Shown: positions 1 through 10,547, counted from the first letter of the stretch. The stretch is DNA of 64,000 bases from Saprospiraceae bacterium (GCA_016710115.1 JADJLN010000008.1:163008-227007), one strand, 5' to 3'. Notes: a model not told the origin generated them from the letters alone. Made by a program: numbers and translations.

Positions 1-578
1 GGAACAGCTTTTAACATGGCCAGTTGTTTCTCCAGTCGTTCGACAAATACCCTGAACTCCTTTCCAAGTCGTGTAGGAGAGGCTGGCTGGCCATGCGTAC
101 GTGCCAACATTGGTATTTCGAGCCATTCAGATGACAGGTCTGTCAATCGGTCGATCAGAGTCTGCAGTGATGGGATCAGATGGTCCTCGAACGCTTCACG
201 CTGCGAAAGCGGGATAGCCGTATTGTTGATATCCTGAGAAGTCAGCCCGAAATGGATAAATTCCACAAAGGCCCCCAGGCCAGCAGCTGCAAACTTTTCG
301 CGTAGAAAATATTCGACTGCCTTGACATCGTGATTTGTTACAGATTCGATTTCCTTGATGCGTTGGGCATCCGTTTCTGTAAAATGAGTCCAAATATCCG
401 TTAATGGTTCCCACTCTTTGGGTTGTAAAGCCAGGATTCCATCCTTGCAGAGTTTCTGGAAATACGCGATCTCCACACGAACACGATATTGAATCAGTGC
501 ATATTCAGAAAAATAGGCCTGAAGGGGGTTGGTCTTACTGGCGTATCGGCCATCAACGGGAGAGATCGCAGTCAACAT
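1..578 (-). CDS. purB: Adenylosuccinate lyase, N-terminal 192 residues (cut by window edge)
   Basis: Cytosolic purine synthesis enzyme that removes fumarate from SAICAR and from adenylosuccinate. Reading the minus strand from the ATG at 576-578 gives an uninterrupted frame to the window edge that begins MLTAISPVDGRYASK. It carries the family blocks ITNHDVKAVEYF-like (here VTNHDVKAVEYF), EFIHFGLTSQDINN and ARTHGQPASPT, the last holding a catalytic His. The layout matches the E. coli-type PurB. The catalytic loop and C-terminus lie outside the window. No frameshift is seen in this part. The next gene upstream on this strand is groEL, separated by a strong terminator. Confidence 0.93.
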   Translation of the reverse strand, partial: MLTAISPVDGRYASKTNPLQAYFSEYALIQYRVRVEIAYFQKLCKDGILALQPKEWEPLTDIWTHFTETDAQRIKEIESVTNHDVKAVEYFLREKFAAAGLGAFVEFIHFGLTSQDINNTAIPLSQREAFEDHLIPSLQTLIDRLTDLSSEWLEIPMLARTHGQPASPTRLGKEFRVFVERLEKQLAMLKAV

Positions 579-663
579 GATGATTTACTAGTTATCCGAT
601 GTAAAGGTACGGCGGGGAAGGGGAGGAGGAGATGATTGTAACATGGATTCTAACGGAAGGGAC

Positions 664-693
664 AAAAAAACCCTCCGGGAAATCCCGGAGGGT
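664..693 (-). terminator. Intrinsic terminator of groESL
   Basis: An 11-bp perfect inverted repeat (positions 670-693, arms ACCCTCCGGGA and its complement, 2-nt loop) is followed on the minus strand by a run of seven T (664-670). It lies just downstream of groEL. Confidence 0.88.
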
Positions 694-719
694 CTGATTC
701 ATCTTCCTGAAGAACGGGA

Positions 720-2352
720 TTACATCATCCCCCCATGCCACCTGGCATAGATGGAGCGTGATGAGACTCCTGAGGCTCCGGCTTGTCATTGATCACGCAT
801 TCAGTGGTCAGAACCATTGCCGAAATGGAACCTGCATTCTCCAGAGCGATCCGTGTCACTTTCAATGGATCGATGACACCGGCTTTTTTGAGATCTTCAT
901 AGACCTCCGTCCGGGCATTAAACCCATAATCGCCCTTCTTTGCCATGATGTTCATCAACACGACAGATCCTTCAACACCTGCATTCTCGGCGATGATCCG
1001 AATCGGTGCTTCGAGCGCTTTCCGGACAATGGCGATACCTGTCTTCTCGTCTTCATTTTCAGATTTGACGCTATCCAGACCAGACATAGCCCGGATGAGG
1101 GCGACACCTCCACCGACGACAATTCCTTCTTCCACAGCAGCGCGAGTTGCAGCGAGTGCATCATCAACCCGGTCCTTCTTCTCTTTCATCTCCACTTCTG
1201 TGGCTGCACCGACATAGAGAACAGCAACACCACCGGCCAGCTTGGCCAGGCGTTCCTGCAATTTCTCCCGGTCATAATCCGAGGTGGTCACTTCGATCTG
1301 CTGCTTGATCTGGTTGATCCGGGATTTGATCATCCCTTCTTCACCTCTGCCGTTGACCTGGTAGTATTATCCTTGTCGACAGTCAGTTTTTCAGCGACAC
1401 CTAGATGGCTGAGTTCCGTATTTTCCAGTTTGTAACCCTGTTCTTCCGAGATCACCGTACCACCCGTAAGAATGGCGATGTCTTCCAGCATGGCTTTGCG
1501 ACGGTCGCCAAAGCCTGGGGCCTTGACAGCGACCACTTTCAGCCCTGCACGCAGGCGGTTGACCACCAGGACCCCGAGGGCCTGACTGTCGATATCTTCT
1601 GCAATTATGAGCAATGGACGACCACTATTGACCACTTTTTCCAGAACAGGCAGGATATCCTGCATGTTGCTGATCTTCTTGTCGTGGATGAGGATGAATG
1701 GATTTTCGTATTCTGCCGTCATGTTCTCGGCATTGGTCACGAAATAGGGGGACAGGTATCCGCGATCGAACTGCATACCCATGACCTCTTCGACATAGGT
1801 ATCCGTGCCTTTCGACTCCTCTACCGTGATTACGCCATCTTTTGAGACGCGTTTCATCGCATCAGCAATCAGACTGCCGATCTCTTCATCGTTGTTAGCA
1901 GAGATAGCCGCAACCTGCTGGATCTTCTTGAAATCATTACCGATGACTTCACTGTCTTTCTTCAGTTCCGCTACAACAGACTTGACCGCCTTGTCGATTC
2001 CGCGCTTGAGATCCATCGGGTTGGCACCGGCAGCAACGCTTTTTATGCCCGCAGTGACCATGGCCTGAGCGAGAACCGTAGCAGTCGTCGTACCATCACC
2101 CGCTGCATCAGCAGTTTTGGAAGCAACTTCCTTCACCATTTGGGCGCCCATATTCTCCACTGGGTCCTCGAGTTCAATTTCTTTGGCGACAGAAACGCCA
2201 TCCTTGGTTATTGATGGAGCTCCAAAACTTTTCTGGATGATAACGTTGCGGCCTTTGGGACCGAGAGTGACTTTCACAGCATTGGCCAATGCATCGATAC
2301 CCGCTTTCAGTTTCTCACGAGCATCACTATCGAATGTGATTTGCTTTGCCAT
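720..2352 (-). CDS. groEL: 60 kDa chaperonin GroEL (two frameshifts)
   Basis: Cytosolic folding chaperone that works as a tetradecamer with GroES. The N-terminal piece (1330-2352) starts MAKQITFDSDAREKL and contains the ATP-binding block GDGTTTATVLAQ. The C-terminal piece (725-1333) contains VGAATEVEMKEKKDRVDDAL and VVGGGVALIRA. The two overlap and together give about 542 residues, the normal length. One base is missing near 1360, where family members read DNTT followed by V-N-G. A second base is missing in the G run at 723-728 (minus strand): restoring it changes the apparent end GGMGG to the classic GGMGGMM tail with a TAA at 720-722. groES lies 50 bp upstream and is presumably co-transcribed. 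Real inactivation is unlikely for an essential gene. Confidence 0.96.
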
Positions 2353-2402
2353 AAATAGGTTGAGTTTTTTTGAGTAGTTTGGAAATGAGATAACGGGAGC
2401 TC

Positions 2403-2666
2403 TTAGAGCACCACCAGGATGTCGTCCTCACGCATGATCAGATAATCATGACCCTCATAAGACAATTCCTGGCCGGCATATTTCCCATAAAGGACGATAT
2501 CCCCAACCTGAACAGTCATCAGATTACCATCCTTTCCAGGACCGATGGCGATGACTTCGCCACGTTGCGGCTTTTCCTTGGCAGTATCGGGAATGATGAT
2601 TCCGCCTTTGGTCTTTTCTTCCGCGGGCGCCGGCTTCACAACAACGCGATCATTAATCGGCTTCAT
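2403..2666 (-). CDS. groES: Co-chaperonin GroES
   Basis: The 87-residue heptameric lid of the GroEL chamber. The sequence shows the N-terminal block MKPINDRVVVKPAPAEEKTK, the mobile loop KTKGGIIIPDTAKEKP with the GroEL-binding G-I-I-I motif, and the closing VGDIVLYGKYAG and REDDILVVL strands. The length is typical. It is the first gene of the groES-groEL pair, with groEL 50 bp downstream. No CIRCE-type inverted repeat was recognised upstream. Confidence 0.97.
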   Translation of the reverse strand: MKPINDRVVVKPAPAEEKTKGGIIIPDTAKEKPQRGEVIAIGPGKDGNLMTVQVGDIVLYGKYAGQELSYEGHDYLIMREDDILVVL

Positions 2667-2805
2667 ACACTATCATAGATTTGGTTAGAAAAAGATTCTG
2701 ATTGATACCCGTCCTCATCAACCAATGTGCCAAGCCATTTTTCCTGCCATAATTGCAGCGTTCCCTGTCAGTGCAGGAAGATCGAATCGACAGGATGTCA
2801 TGAAT

Positions 2806-2840
2806 GCAAAACGGGCCTGACAGAAACTGTCAGGCCCGTT
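2806..2840 (-). terminator. Intrinsic terminator downstream of secG
   Basis: A perfect 14-bp inverted repeat (2810-2840, arms AACGGGCCTGACAG and its complement, loop AAA). On the minus strand it is followed by TTTTG. It separates secG from groES. Confidence 0.85.
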
Positions 2841-2867
2841 CTCCACATCTGAATGTGGTTATCCAAA

Positions 2868-3128
2868 TTATTGGGTCATCAACGGGGCTTCTGCGCCTGA
2901 ACCACCAACCATCAGGGAAGTGATAATGCAAAGCACCAGAAGAGCAGCCGCCAGATACCAGGTTGCTTTTTCAATGAAATCAGTTGACCGTGCCGCGCCT
3001 AACATCTGGTTGGTTGCAGATCCACCAAATGTGGAATCAACACCTCCGCCCTTCGGATTCTGGATCAGGACAGCAGCCATCAGCAGAATGCAGATCAGGG
3101 CAATTAGGATAGTGAGAAGAGTGATCAT
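2868..3128 (-). CDS. secG: Preprotein translocase subunit SecG
   Basis: An 86-residue inner-membrane accessory subunit of SecYEG. It has two hydrophobic helices (residues about 1-22 and 54-76) around the conserved cytoplasmic segment IQNPKGGGVDSTFGGSATNQ, and a G/A-rich tail. I chose the ATG at 3126-3128, not an upstream in-frame ATG, because it starts directly with the first helix and overlaps the stop of the preceding TPR gene (3125-3127), as expected for translational coupling. It is the last gene of the miaB-to-secG chain, and a strong terminator follows. Confidence 0.93.
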   Translation of the reverse strand: MITLLTILIALICILLMAAVLIQNPKGGGVDSTFGGSATNQMLGAARSTDFIEKATWYLAAALLVLCIITSLMVGGSGAEAPLMTQ

Positions 3129-4052
3129 GGATGTGAACTTTTTATCATTTCTATACGAGCCGCAAAGATGGACTTTTTTTCCGGATATATCAAGCAAAGG
3201 CGCTCGTACATATCAATCGCATCCTGATGATGACCTTGCCTGGTCAGTAATTCGGCGAGTGTTTCTGTAGCCACTGCCCGCTTCTTCTGTACACTGCGTT
3301 TGGCCAGCCGTTTAGCCTCCTTCTTTGCCTTGTTCTTTTTTTTTCTTCGACTTTCCGGATTCTTTGTCTCGCCTTTTTTCATCATCTGGCACAACCGGTT
3401 CAGCGTTTTTCCGGTTCAATCCGGTTAACCAGGAGACAAAATCGGCATGTTCTTCCCGTTTTGCAACAGCACCAAACCGACTTGCATCAATATGGGTATC
3501 AAAGCGATCAAAGATGGATATCCTGTCTCTATCCTGGACAGCAGGTGCTGGAGGCTCTTCATCCCCAGTTGACATCACAGGCTCATCAATCGGTTCTTCA
3601 CCCGGGACTTCTTCCTGCAACCGCTCTTCCAGGTTCTTCCAACCCAGTTCGGTTTCTTCATCCTCGATTTCGACATCCTGTTCCTCGCGTACATAAACTG
3701 GCAATGACCTGGGATGTTGCAAGACAGGGTGTTCGGTTTTCGGTTCTGATGGATTTGTCGGCGTTCCTTCGACAAGTACCAGTTCGGCTCGCCGTTCAGG
3801 AGAGGATAACGGAATCATAGCAGGCGAATACCTCTCTGTTAATGGTTGAAACAAGACGGACCGATCCGGTAGATGATACGCACTCTTGATCTGGTTGACT
3901 CCAGGATGGTCAAGTGCATCCTGTTGTGCTTCAATGAGTCGAATATTGGACTGATAGGGATGCTGTTCGACAAACTCCCGAACATCCCTGGTGCGGATCG
4001 CAACCAATGAGAACAAACCTTGAATACATTGATGAAACCAGAGACGATCCAT
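3125..4052 (-). CDS. Hypothetical protein with C-terminal TPR-like segment (frameshift at an A9 run)
   Basis: Two overlapping pieces (3312-4097 and 3125-3394) join into one protein of about 308-323 residues. The N-terminal part (EQHPYQSNIRLIEAQQ) resembles a helical repeat start. The middle is acidic and low complexity. A lysine-rich stretch leads to a C-terminal TPR-like unit, TETLAELLTRQGHHQDAIDM. The pieces change frame exactly at nine A on the coding strand (3336-3344). This could be a sequencing indel or transcriptional slippage. Bacteroidota often carry such a TPR gene just before secG. The start is uncertain: ATG at 4052 (M-D-R-L-W) or 4097. Function is unknown; the context (lptE, secG) suggests an envelope or secretion link only by association. 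Confidence 0.7.
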
Positions 4053-4115
4053 AATACCAGTAGAGCGGCTAAAATACAAAAACTTCATTGGCATCAAGAA
4101 AAGCTTGATGTATTC

Positions 4116-4622
4116 CTACCAGTCTGTAAATGCCGCATTGAAGATATATTCCATAAGTAACGTGTTGATACCCGGCAATATATCTTCTTGTGCTTCCAGT
4201 AAATTCTGATCTGCTGGGAAATTGTCAAACTGAGAAAAACGCCTGGTCCATCCTGCTTCAGGATTCAAATTATTGACGTAAGTCACTTCAACAGAAACCT
4301 CCAGACGGTTGAATGCAGTGGTGGCACCGACTTCTGGCGAGACTGCTGAAACTGTAAATCCAATGATTTTTCCGCGGAATTCGATATCTGCATTCTGATC
4401 ATTCCACCGAAGTCGAGATTCATTCCGAATCTTGTCCTTCAATGTTTCTGTGAATAAGATATTGTAGTTTGGTAATTGAAGATCACTGATGTCCTCAAAG
4501 TTGTGGACATAAAAGGTGGTCGCTCCGGCAGGGATTGAAATTCCCTTGAAGCTGTAACATCCAGAACTCGAGATGAGGAGACAAAGGCATGCCAGCCAAC
4601 CTGTCAGGCGACTAAACATCAT
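4116..4622 (-). CDS. lptE: LptE-family LPS-assembly lipoprotein
   Basis: Outer-membrane lipoprotein expected to plug and assemble the LptD translocon that delivers lipopolysaccharide to the cell surface. From the ATG at 4622 the protein has 168 residues, with a signal peptide ending in the lipobox-like L-I-S-S-S-G-C and then the Bacteroidota LptE opening YSFKGISIPAGATTFYVHNF. An EVTYVNN strand and a C-terminal amphipathic region follow. The frame is open upstream to 4700, but those starts lie inside the sigma-54 regulator gene and lack a signal-peptide context. An ATG at 4652, overlapping the regulator's stop, is a possible alternative. It is the third gene of the miaB chain. Confidence 0.87.
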   Translation of the reverse strand: MMFSRLTGWLACLCLLISSSGCYSFKGISIPAGATTFYVHNFEDISDLQLPNYNILFTETLKDKIRNESRLRWNDQNADIEFRGKIIGFTVSAVSPEVGATTAFNRLEVSVEVTYVNNLNPEAGWTRRFSQFDNFPADQNLLEAQEDILPGINTLLMEYIFNAAFTDW

Positions 4623-4638
4623 GCCGTGTAAAAACTGT

Positions 4639-5925
4639 CTATTGAAGATCATACTGTTTGATCTTGCGGTATAACGTGCGTTCAGATATACCGAGTTCAT
4701 CCGCTGCTTCCTTTCGTCTTCCCCGATGTTTTTGCAATGCCTTTCTGATCAGATCCTTTTCCATGGATTCGAGGCTGAGATTTTCCTCGACCACTTCCAT
4801 GACACCCTGCCGCTGTCGATGGCTGTCCAGGATGACGGGACGATGTTCGGAATAAAACTCATCATCATACTCATCCCTGAGCAACGAAGCTTTGGATTCA
4901 TACGAAGACGAAGTGATCATATCCCTCGTCTGCGATTCACTTCCCTGGGTTTCCAGCGCCCGAAAATGGTTTACATCGGTAACTTCCAGATTATTGTTCC
5001 GAATTAGTTCAAAAACCACTTTTTTCAGGTCAGTGAGGTCATTTTTCATGTCGAACAGGAGCTTGTAAAGGATTTCCCGTTCCTGAAATGTAGTGCTTTC
5101 GCCACTTCCCGAAGAAGTAAGAGCGGGTAAATGTCGCTGGAACAAGTGTGGAAGAACCAGCCGTAAATCCTCAGCCGTGATCATTTTCTGTTCCGTCAGC
5201 ACGGATAGTTGTTCAGCCACATTTTTCAGTTCTCGAACATTGCCGGGCCACCGGTAGGATCCCAGAACCCGTTTGGCATCCTCATCCAGCTGGATGGACA
5301 ATCCCCGGTATTTCTCAGCAAAATCGACACTGAATTTGCGAAACAGCACAGGAATATCCTCCCGCCGATCTCGCAAAGGGGGAATCTGGATCGGCACTGT
5401 ATTCAACCGATAGAACAGATCATCCCGAAACTTACCCTGCCGGATCTTATCCCGAAGATCGACATGAGTGGCTGCGACGACACGGACATCCGTCTTCTGC
5501 ACCTGACTTGAACCCACACGAATAAACTCGCCGGATTCAAGGATTCGAAGGAGATAGGACTGAGTATCCAATGGCATCTCGCCAACCTCATCCAGGAAAA
5601 TAGTCCCACCGTTCACGGTTTCAAAGTATCCTTTCCGATCACCGGTTGCTCCTGTAAAGGCGCCTTTCTCATGCCCGAACAACTCTGAATTGATCGTACC
5701 TTCAGGGATTGCGCCACAATTGATCGCAATAAAAGGGTTGTGTTTTCTGGGACTCAGACTGTGGATCACCTTGGAAAAGATCTCCTTTCCAACTCCCGAT
5801 TCACCCGTAATCAAAACAGTCAGATCAGTTGGAGCAACGCGAATGGCTGTGTCCAGTGACTGTTCCAGGAGTGCGGATTGGGTTATGATGCCAAATCGCT
5901 GTTTGATGGATTGAATTTCTGCCAT
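4639..5925 (-). CDS. Sigma-54-interacting transcriptional activator without receiver domain
   Basis: A 428-residue AAA+ activator that remodels RNA polymerase-sigma-54. It shows Walker A GESGVGKE (41-48), the sigma-54 contact loop GAFTGA (88-93), Walker B GTIFLDEV (107-114), an arginine-finger region and a C-terminal Fis-type helix-turn-helix (EAADELGISERTLYRKIKQ). It starts straight into the AAA+ module with no response-regulator, PAS or GAF domain, so the signal it senses is unclear. About 100 less conserved residues sit between the AAA+ and Fis domains. miaB ends 5 bp upstream and lptE follows with overlap or close spacing, so it probably belongs to one transcript. Confidence 0.92.
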   Translation of the reverse strand: MAEIQSIKQRFGIITQSALLEQSLDTAIRVAPTDLTVLITGESGVGKEIFSKVIHSLSPRKHNPFIAINCGAIPEGTINSELFGHEKGAFTGATGDRKGYFETVNGGTIFLDEVGEMPLDTQSYLLRILESGEFIRVGSSQVQKTDVRVVAATHVDLRDKIRQGKFRDDLFYRLNTVPIQIPPLRDRREDIPVLFRKFSVDFAEKYRGLSIQLDEDAKRVLGSYRWPGNVRELKNVAEQLSVLTEQKMITAEDLRLVLPHLFQRHLPALTSSGSGESTTFQEREILYKLLFDMKNDLTDLKKVVFELIRNNNLEVTDVNHFRALETQGSESQTRDMITSSSYESKASLLRDEYDDEFYSEHRPVILDSHRQRQGVMEVVEENLSLESMEKDLIRKALQKHRGRRKEAADELGISERTLYRKIKQYDLQ

Positions 5926-5930
5926 AATGA

Positions 5931-7367
5931 CTATTGACCCGGTGCAACGATCTGACCGCGAAGAGTAGCACTGGTTGCATCCGTGATCTGGACCTGTACA
6001 TAATCCCCGGGAGCGTAGTTACCCGCTTTTGGGAAGATAATAATCTTGTTCTGTGAATTACGCCCTTTGAATTCGAGTTCATTCCGTTTGGAATCGCCTT
6101 CGATCAGAACTTCACATGTGCGCCCGATATCGTTTTGGTTGTGTTGCAGGGACTGTTCATTCTGGACATCAATGATCTCGCTCAACCGACGTTTTTTCAA
6201 TGATTCGGGCACATCATCGTCAAATTTTCGTGCCGCCAGTGTGCCCGGACGTTCTGAATAGGCAAACATGTAACTCATGGAATACCGGGCGAATCGAATC
6301 ATGTCTAAAGTCGCCTGATGATCCTCCTCTGTTTCCGAACAGAAACCGGTGATAATATCAGAAGAAATGGCGCAATCCGGAATGATTCGCCAGATCGCTT
6401 CGATCCGCTCCCGATACCAGTCGGCATCATAGGTCCGATTCATCATCTCCCAGGATCCGACTGCTGCCAGATTGGACCGGCAAATGAATGTACTTGCAGA
6501 TGTTGGGGTGACAGGCAATGGTTTCCAGTACCTCGTTGGTAATATCCTTGGGATGCGAAGTTGAAAAACGAACCCGAAGCTCAGGATGGACACCTGCGAC
6601 CATGGCCAGCAATCCGGCAAAATTGACAGATTCACCAGTTTCCGGATTCTCCCAGTAGTAGGAATCCACATTCTGACCCAGTAATGTGGCTTCCCGGTAC
6701 CCTCTGGCAAACAGGTCCTGTGCCTCGGCCAGAATTGTAAACGGATCGCGACTCCGTTCCCTTCCCCGGGTAAAGGGTACTACGCAGAATGAACACATAT
6801 TGTCACAGCCCCGCATGATCGAAATAAAGGAGGTCACACCATTCTGATCCAGACGCAGCGGGTTGATATCCGCATAGGTTTCCTCCCTTGACAGGTATAC
6901 ATTCAACCCTTTTTCACCCTCGTCTGCCTTTTCAATCAATCGGGGCAGGTCCCGATACGCGTCCGGACCGACAACCAGATCAACCAGTTTCTCCTCTTCC
7001 AGAAATCTGGATTTCAATCGTTCGGCCATACACCCGAGCACACCGATCAGCATGCCCTTTTTCGTACGCTTCAATTTATTGAATTGCTGCAGACGTCTGC
7101 GAACGGTGTCTTCGGCCTTTTCCCGGATAGAACATGTATTGATCAGGATCAGATCTGCCTGTTCTACATTTCGGGTGGACTGATAACCCGTTTCAGCAAG
7201 GACAGCAGCAACAATTTCACTGTCATTGAAATTCATCTGACAGCCGTAACTTTCGATATAAAACAGACCCCGCACCGCGTCGTCGAGTGGTGTTTCATCA
7301 AAAAAACACTTCCCTGTACTTCTTCGCTCAGTGGCGTCCGGTCGGTGGATGGATTGGATTCAAACAT
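5931..7367 (-). CDS. miaB: tRNA-2-methylthio-N6-dimethylallyladenosine synthase MiaB (two frameshifts)
   Basis: Radical-SAM methylthiotransferase that modifies i6A37 of tRNAs. The pieces are 7233-7508 (N-terminal end only), 6427-7275 and 5931-6710. The N-terminal UPF0004 domain contains YIESYGCQMNFNDSE, the radical-SAM cluster motif is RGCDNMCSFC (CxxxCxxC), and the C-terminal TRAM domain ends PGDYVQVQITDATSATLRG. Near 6448 a GGG should be GG, giving RILEMMNRTY. At 7300-7306 a run of seven T (coding strand) should be eight, which joins EEVQGSVF to FDETPLDDAVRG. With both corrected, an ATG at 7367 gives about 478 residues, the usual length. It is the first gene of the miaB - regulator - lptE - TPR - secG chain. 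Confidence 0.93.
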
Positions 7368-7532
7368 CAGGAAATGGGCCTTGTCGATTGGAATGGGCAA
7401 AGATAAGGGCTTTTCTCTCGTTTGTGACATTTTGACAGGTAAAGCGCCTGTAAACTCATCGACTTGAACTGAATTCAAGTCGCCCTTCCAGGATCTGACT
7501 GGAATCATCCTCGAAGCAATGTACTTTTGAGC

Positions 7533-9439
7533 ATGGCCGCTGTATCACCGGAAACAATCTTGAAAACCTATTGGGGTTACGGTGCCTTCCGACCAGGCCA
7601 AAAGGTGGTCATTGAATCAATTCTGGCTGGTCGGGACACACTTGCCTTGCTCCCCACCGGTGGTGGCAAATCGATCTGCTATCAGCTCCCATCTCTGGCG
7701 CATGAAGGGATGACTCTTGTCATTTCGCCACTGATTGCGCTGATGAAGGATCAGGTCGACCAATTGAAAAAACGGAGTATCCAGGCGGAAGCTGTCTATT
7801 CGGGCATGTCTCTCAGAGATATCGATCGGATCCTCGACAATGCTGTGTACGGCGGAGTAAAAATTCTGTATGTATCACCTGAGCGATTGAAGTCTGATAT
7901 GGCCGAGGCAAGGATCAGACGGATGCCGATCAGGTTGATCGCTGTAGATGAGGCACATTGTATCTCACAATGGGGATATGATTTTCGACCTGCCTATCTG
8001 GAGATTGCGACAATCAGAGAATGGATCCCTGAAATACCTGTCATTGCGCTGACTGCTACTGCGATCCCGAGAGTCGTAGCGGATATTCAGGAAAAACTGT
8101 TGTTTCAGGATGGTCGTGTTGTACAGACATCATTTCGAAGAGAGAATCTCCGGTTCATTGTAGAAGACCGTCCGGACAAGGAACAGGCAATGTCCAACTG
8201 GCTCCAGAACTTGAATGGATCTGCAATCGTCTATGTCCGGAGTCGAAAGCGTACGCAGGAATACGCACAGTTTCTCCGTGATCGCGGAATTTCAGCCGAG
8301 GCATTTCATGCCGGCCTGGATACTGATCTCCGTTTCCGGCTGCAGGAAGAATGGCAAAAAAATGCCTTTCAGGTCATGGTTGCAACCAATGCATTTGGTA
8401 TGGGCATTGACAAAGGAAACGTGCGGGTTGTGATCCATATGGACTTGCCAGACTCTCTCGAGGCATACTATCAGGAAGCAGGGCGGGCAGGACGTGATGG
8501 TCTGCCATCCACGGTTATATTATTCGCCGGTCAACGCGAACTGGCAGGTTGGAGAATCAGTTTCAGGATCAGTTTCCGCCACTGCAGGAGATCAGACAAG
8601 TGTACCGAGCCTTGGGCACCTATTACCAATTGGCTTATGGCAGTGGTGAACTGGCATCCTTCGATTTTGACCTCAGTGACTTTTGTACCCGGTTTCAACT
8701 CGTCCCCACACGCACTCTGGCTGCCTTGCGTATCCTTCAGGAGTCCGGTTGGCTGACCCTGAGTGAATCCATCTTTCAGCCTTCCACAATATGGCTGAAA
8801 GCCGCGCCGCAAGATCTTTACCAATACCAGTTGAAGAATGAGAAGATCAATACGTTGGTCAAATCCTTGCAGCGCATGTACCAGGGCATATCCCAATACC
8901 CGGTGGCTGTCCAGTTGTCTCAGGTGATGATGACTACTTCGATGTCTGAAGCATCCATCCTGCAGCTTCTTCATTTTCTGGATCAATCGGGTGTTCTTGA
9001 CTTTCGCGCACGAAAGGACAAACCCCAGATCACCTTCCTTATAGCCCGTCAGGATCCGGATCACCTCACATTTGATCGGGATTTACTCGACTTCAGAAAA
9101 GACCGGCAATCGGACCGGATAGCTGCTATAGCCACTTACCTGCAGCCAGGTCATTGCCGGCAGCGGTCACTCCTTTCTTATTTCGGTGAGGATTCAGATG
9201 CTGATTGCGGCCTCTGTGATTATTGTCTGTCAACGAAAGGTATATCCATTGATCGACCTGCTGATACAGAATTAGAGGAACAACTGGCGTCACTTTTCCA
9301 CAAACAGGAGGAATGGGTCCCGAGTGACATTCTTCGTCAATTTCAACCCGAACAGCACCTGGCGATCAAACGTATTCTCCAGCATTGGAGTCATGAAGGC
9401 TTGATGCGTGAATCCTATGGCAAATTGATCCGGGACTAA
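7533..9439 (+). CDS. recQ: ATP-dependent DNA helicase RecQ (one frameshift)
   Basis: A 3'-5' superfamily 2 helicase for recombination and repair. Piece 1 (7527-8756) holds the Q-motif FRPGQ, Walker A PTGGGKS, DEAH with the aromatic loop DEAHCISQWGYDFRP, and motif VI QEAGRAGRDG. Piece 2 (8549-9439) holds the RecQ-Ct region with zinc ligands (GHCRQ and CGLCDYC). One base is missing near 8545, where QRELA should continue as LENQFQDQF. The joined protein is about 635 residues, with no clear HRDC domain. The first ATG in frame is at 7533. The next gene starts at the last base of the stop (TAATG), so the two are translationally coupled. Confidence 0.93.
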
Positions 9440-10547
9440 TGGCTACGATCACCTTTACCGTGACGAACGACCTGGTACATGATCGCCGGATGCAGCGTAT
9501 TTGCAGGTCACTGACGGATGCCGGATTCAATGTAACACTGATCGGAAGACGTTATGATAACAGTCCGGAATTACCTCCGTTTCCCTTTCAGACTGTCAGA
9601 CTGAAGCATTTTTTTCGTTCAGGCAAACTATTCTATCTCGAATACCAGATCCGGTTACTTTTTCACCTGTTGCGATCGAGACATGATATGTATTGCGCGA
9701 TCGATTTGGACAGCATCATACCTGTAAGCATAGCAGGATGGATTTACCGTGCCCACCGGATATTTGATGCTCATGAACACTTCACTGAAGTGCCTGAATT
9801 GACAGGCAGACCGTTGGCCCGTTGGATATGGAGCAGAATTGGTAAAACGTGCATACCCAGAATGGATCTGGCGTATACTGTCGGTCCGGCACTTGCTGAC
9901 GTGTTGCACAACGAATATGACTTTCCGTTCGGTGTAATCCGCAACTTGCCTGTGAAACAATTTGCCACAGATCTCCCGAGTCGGGAAGCACGCATCCTTT
10001 GGTACCACGGAGCACTCAATATGGGCCGTGGACTTGAGGTCACGATTCGGGCAATGGAATACCTTCCTGATTATGAATTCTGGATTGCCGGAGAAGGGGA
10101 CCTGAGTGCCCTCTCAGAGAGTTGACCAAATCACTCGATTTGGAGAAGCGAGTCAAGTTCCTGGGATGGGTGGCTCCATCTGAATTGATGCACTATGCAG
10201 CCCGATCCAGTATCGGATTGAATTTACTGGATGCGACCAGCCAGAGTTACTTTTATTCGCTGGCCAACAAGGCATTTGATTATATCCAGGCCCGGTTGCC
10301 GGCGGTGCATATGCATTTTCCGGAATACGAACAGCTCCAAAAAGCAGGACCCGTTGGCATTTTGGTTCCCGAATTGACAGTTCGCGCGCTTGTGCAGGCT
10401 GTGAGGGACCTGGAAGCAAATGCGTATTATCGAACCTGCCAAAATGGATGTGAGCGCCTGGCACAACACCTCACCTGGGAAGAAGAGGAAAAAACACTGC
10501 TTAATTGGTATCGGGAGTTGGCAACGCTTCACCGTGTTCGCGAATGA
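9439..10547 (+). CDS. Family 4-type glycosyltransferase (one frameshift)
   Basis: Probable cytosolic or membrane-associated glycosyltransferase with a GT-B fold. Piece 1 (9439-10125) has an N-terminal Rossmann half with ITFTVTNDLVHDRRMQRICR and YHGALNMGRGLEVTIRAM, then the start of the donor-binding half (EFWIAGEGD). Piece 2 (10122-10547) continues with VKFLGWVAPSELMHYAARSS and NKAFDYIQARLP, typical of GT4 donor sites. A base is missing near 10105, after which LRELTKSLDLEKRV restores the frame for about 369 residues. The acceptor and donor sugars cannot be read from the sequence. It overlaps the 3' end of the convergent mscS-like gene by 47 bp. Confidence 0.82.

Noticed and set aside
758..1435. 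A 225-codon plus-strand open frame opposite groEL
   Set aside because: Antisense to highly conserved GroEL sequence; Cys/His/Phe-rich with no recognisable domain.
6440..6455. Programmed ribosomal frameshifting as a general explanation of the split genes
   Set aside because: The breaks go in both directions, lie in unrelated genes and lack shared slippery-site plus stem-loop architecture. Only the A9 run at 3336 is kept as a possible slippage site.
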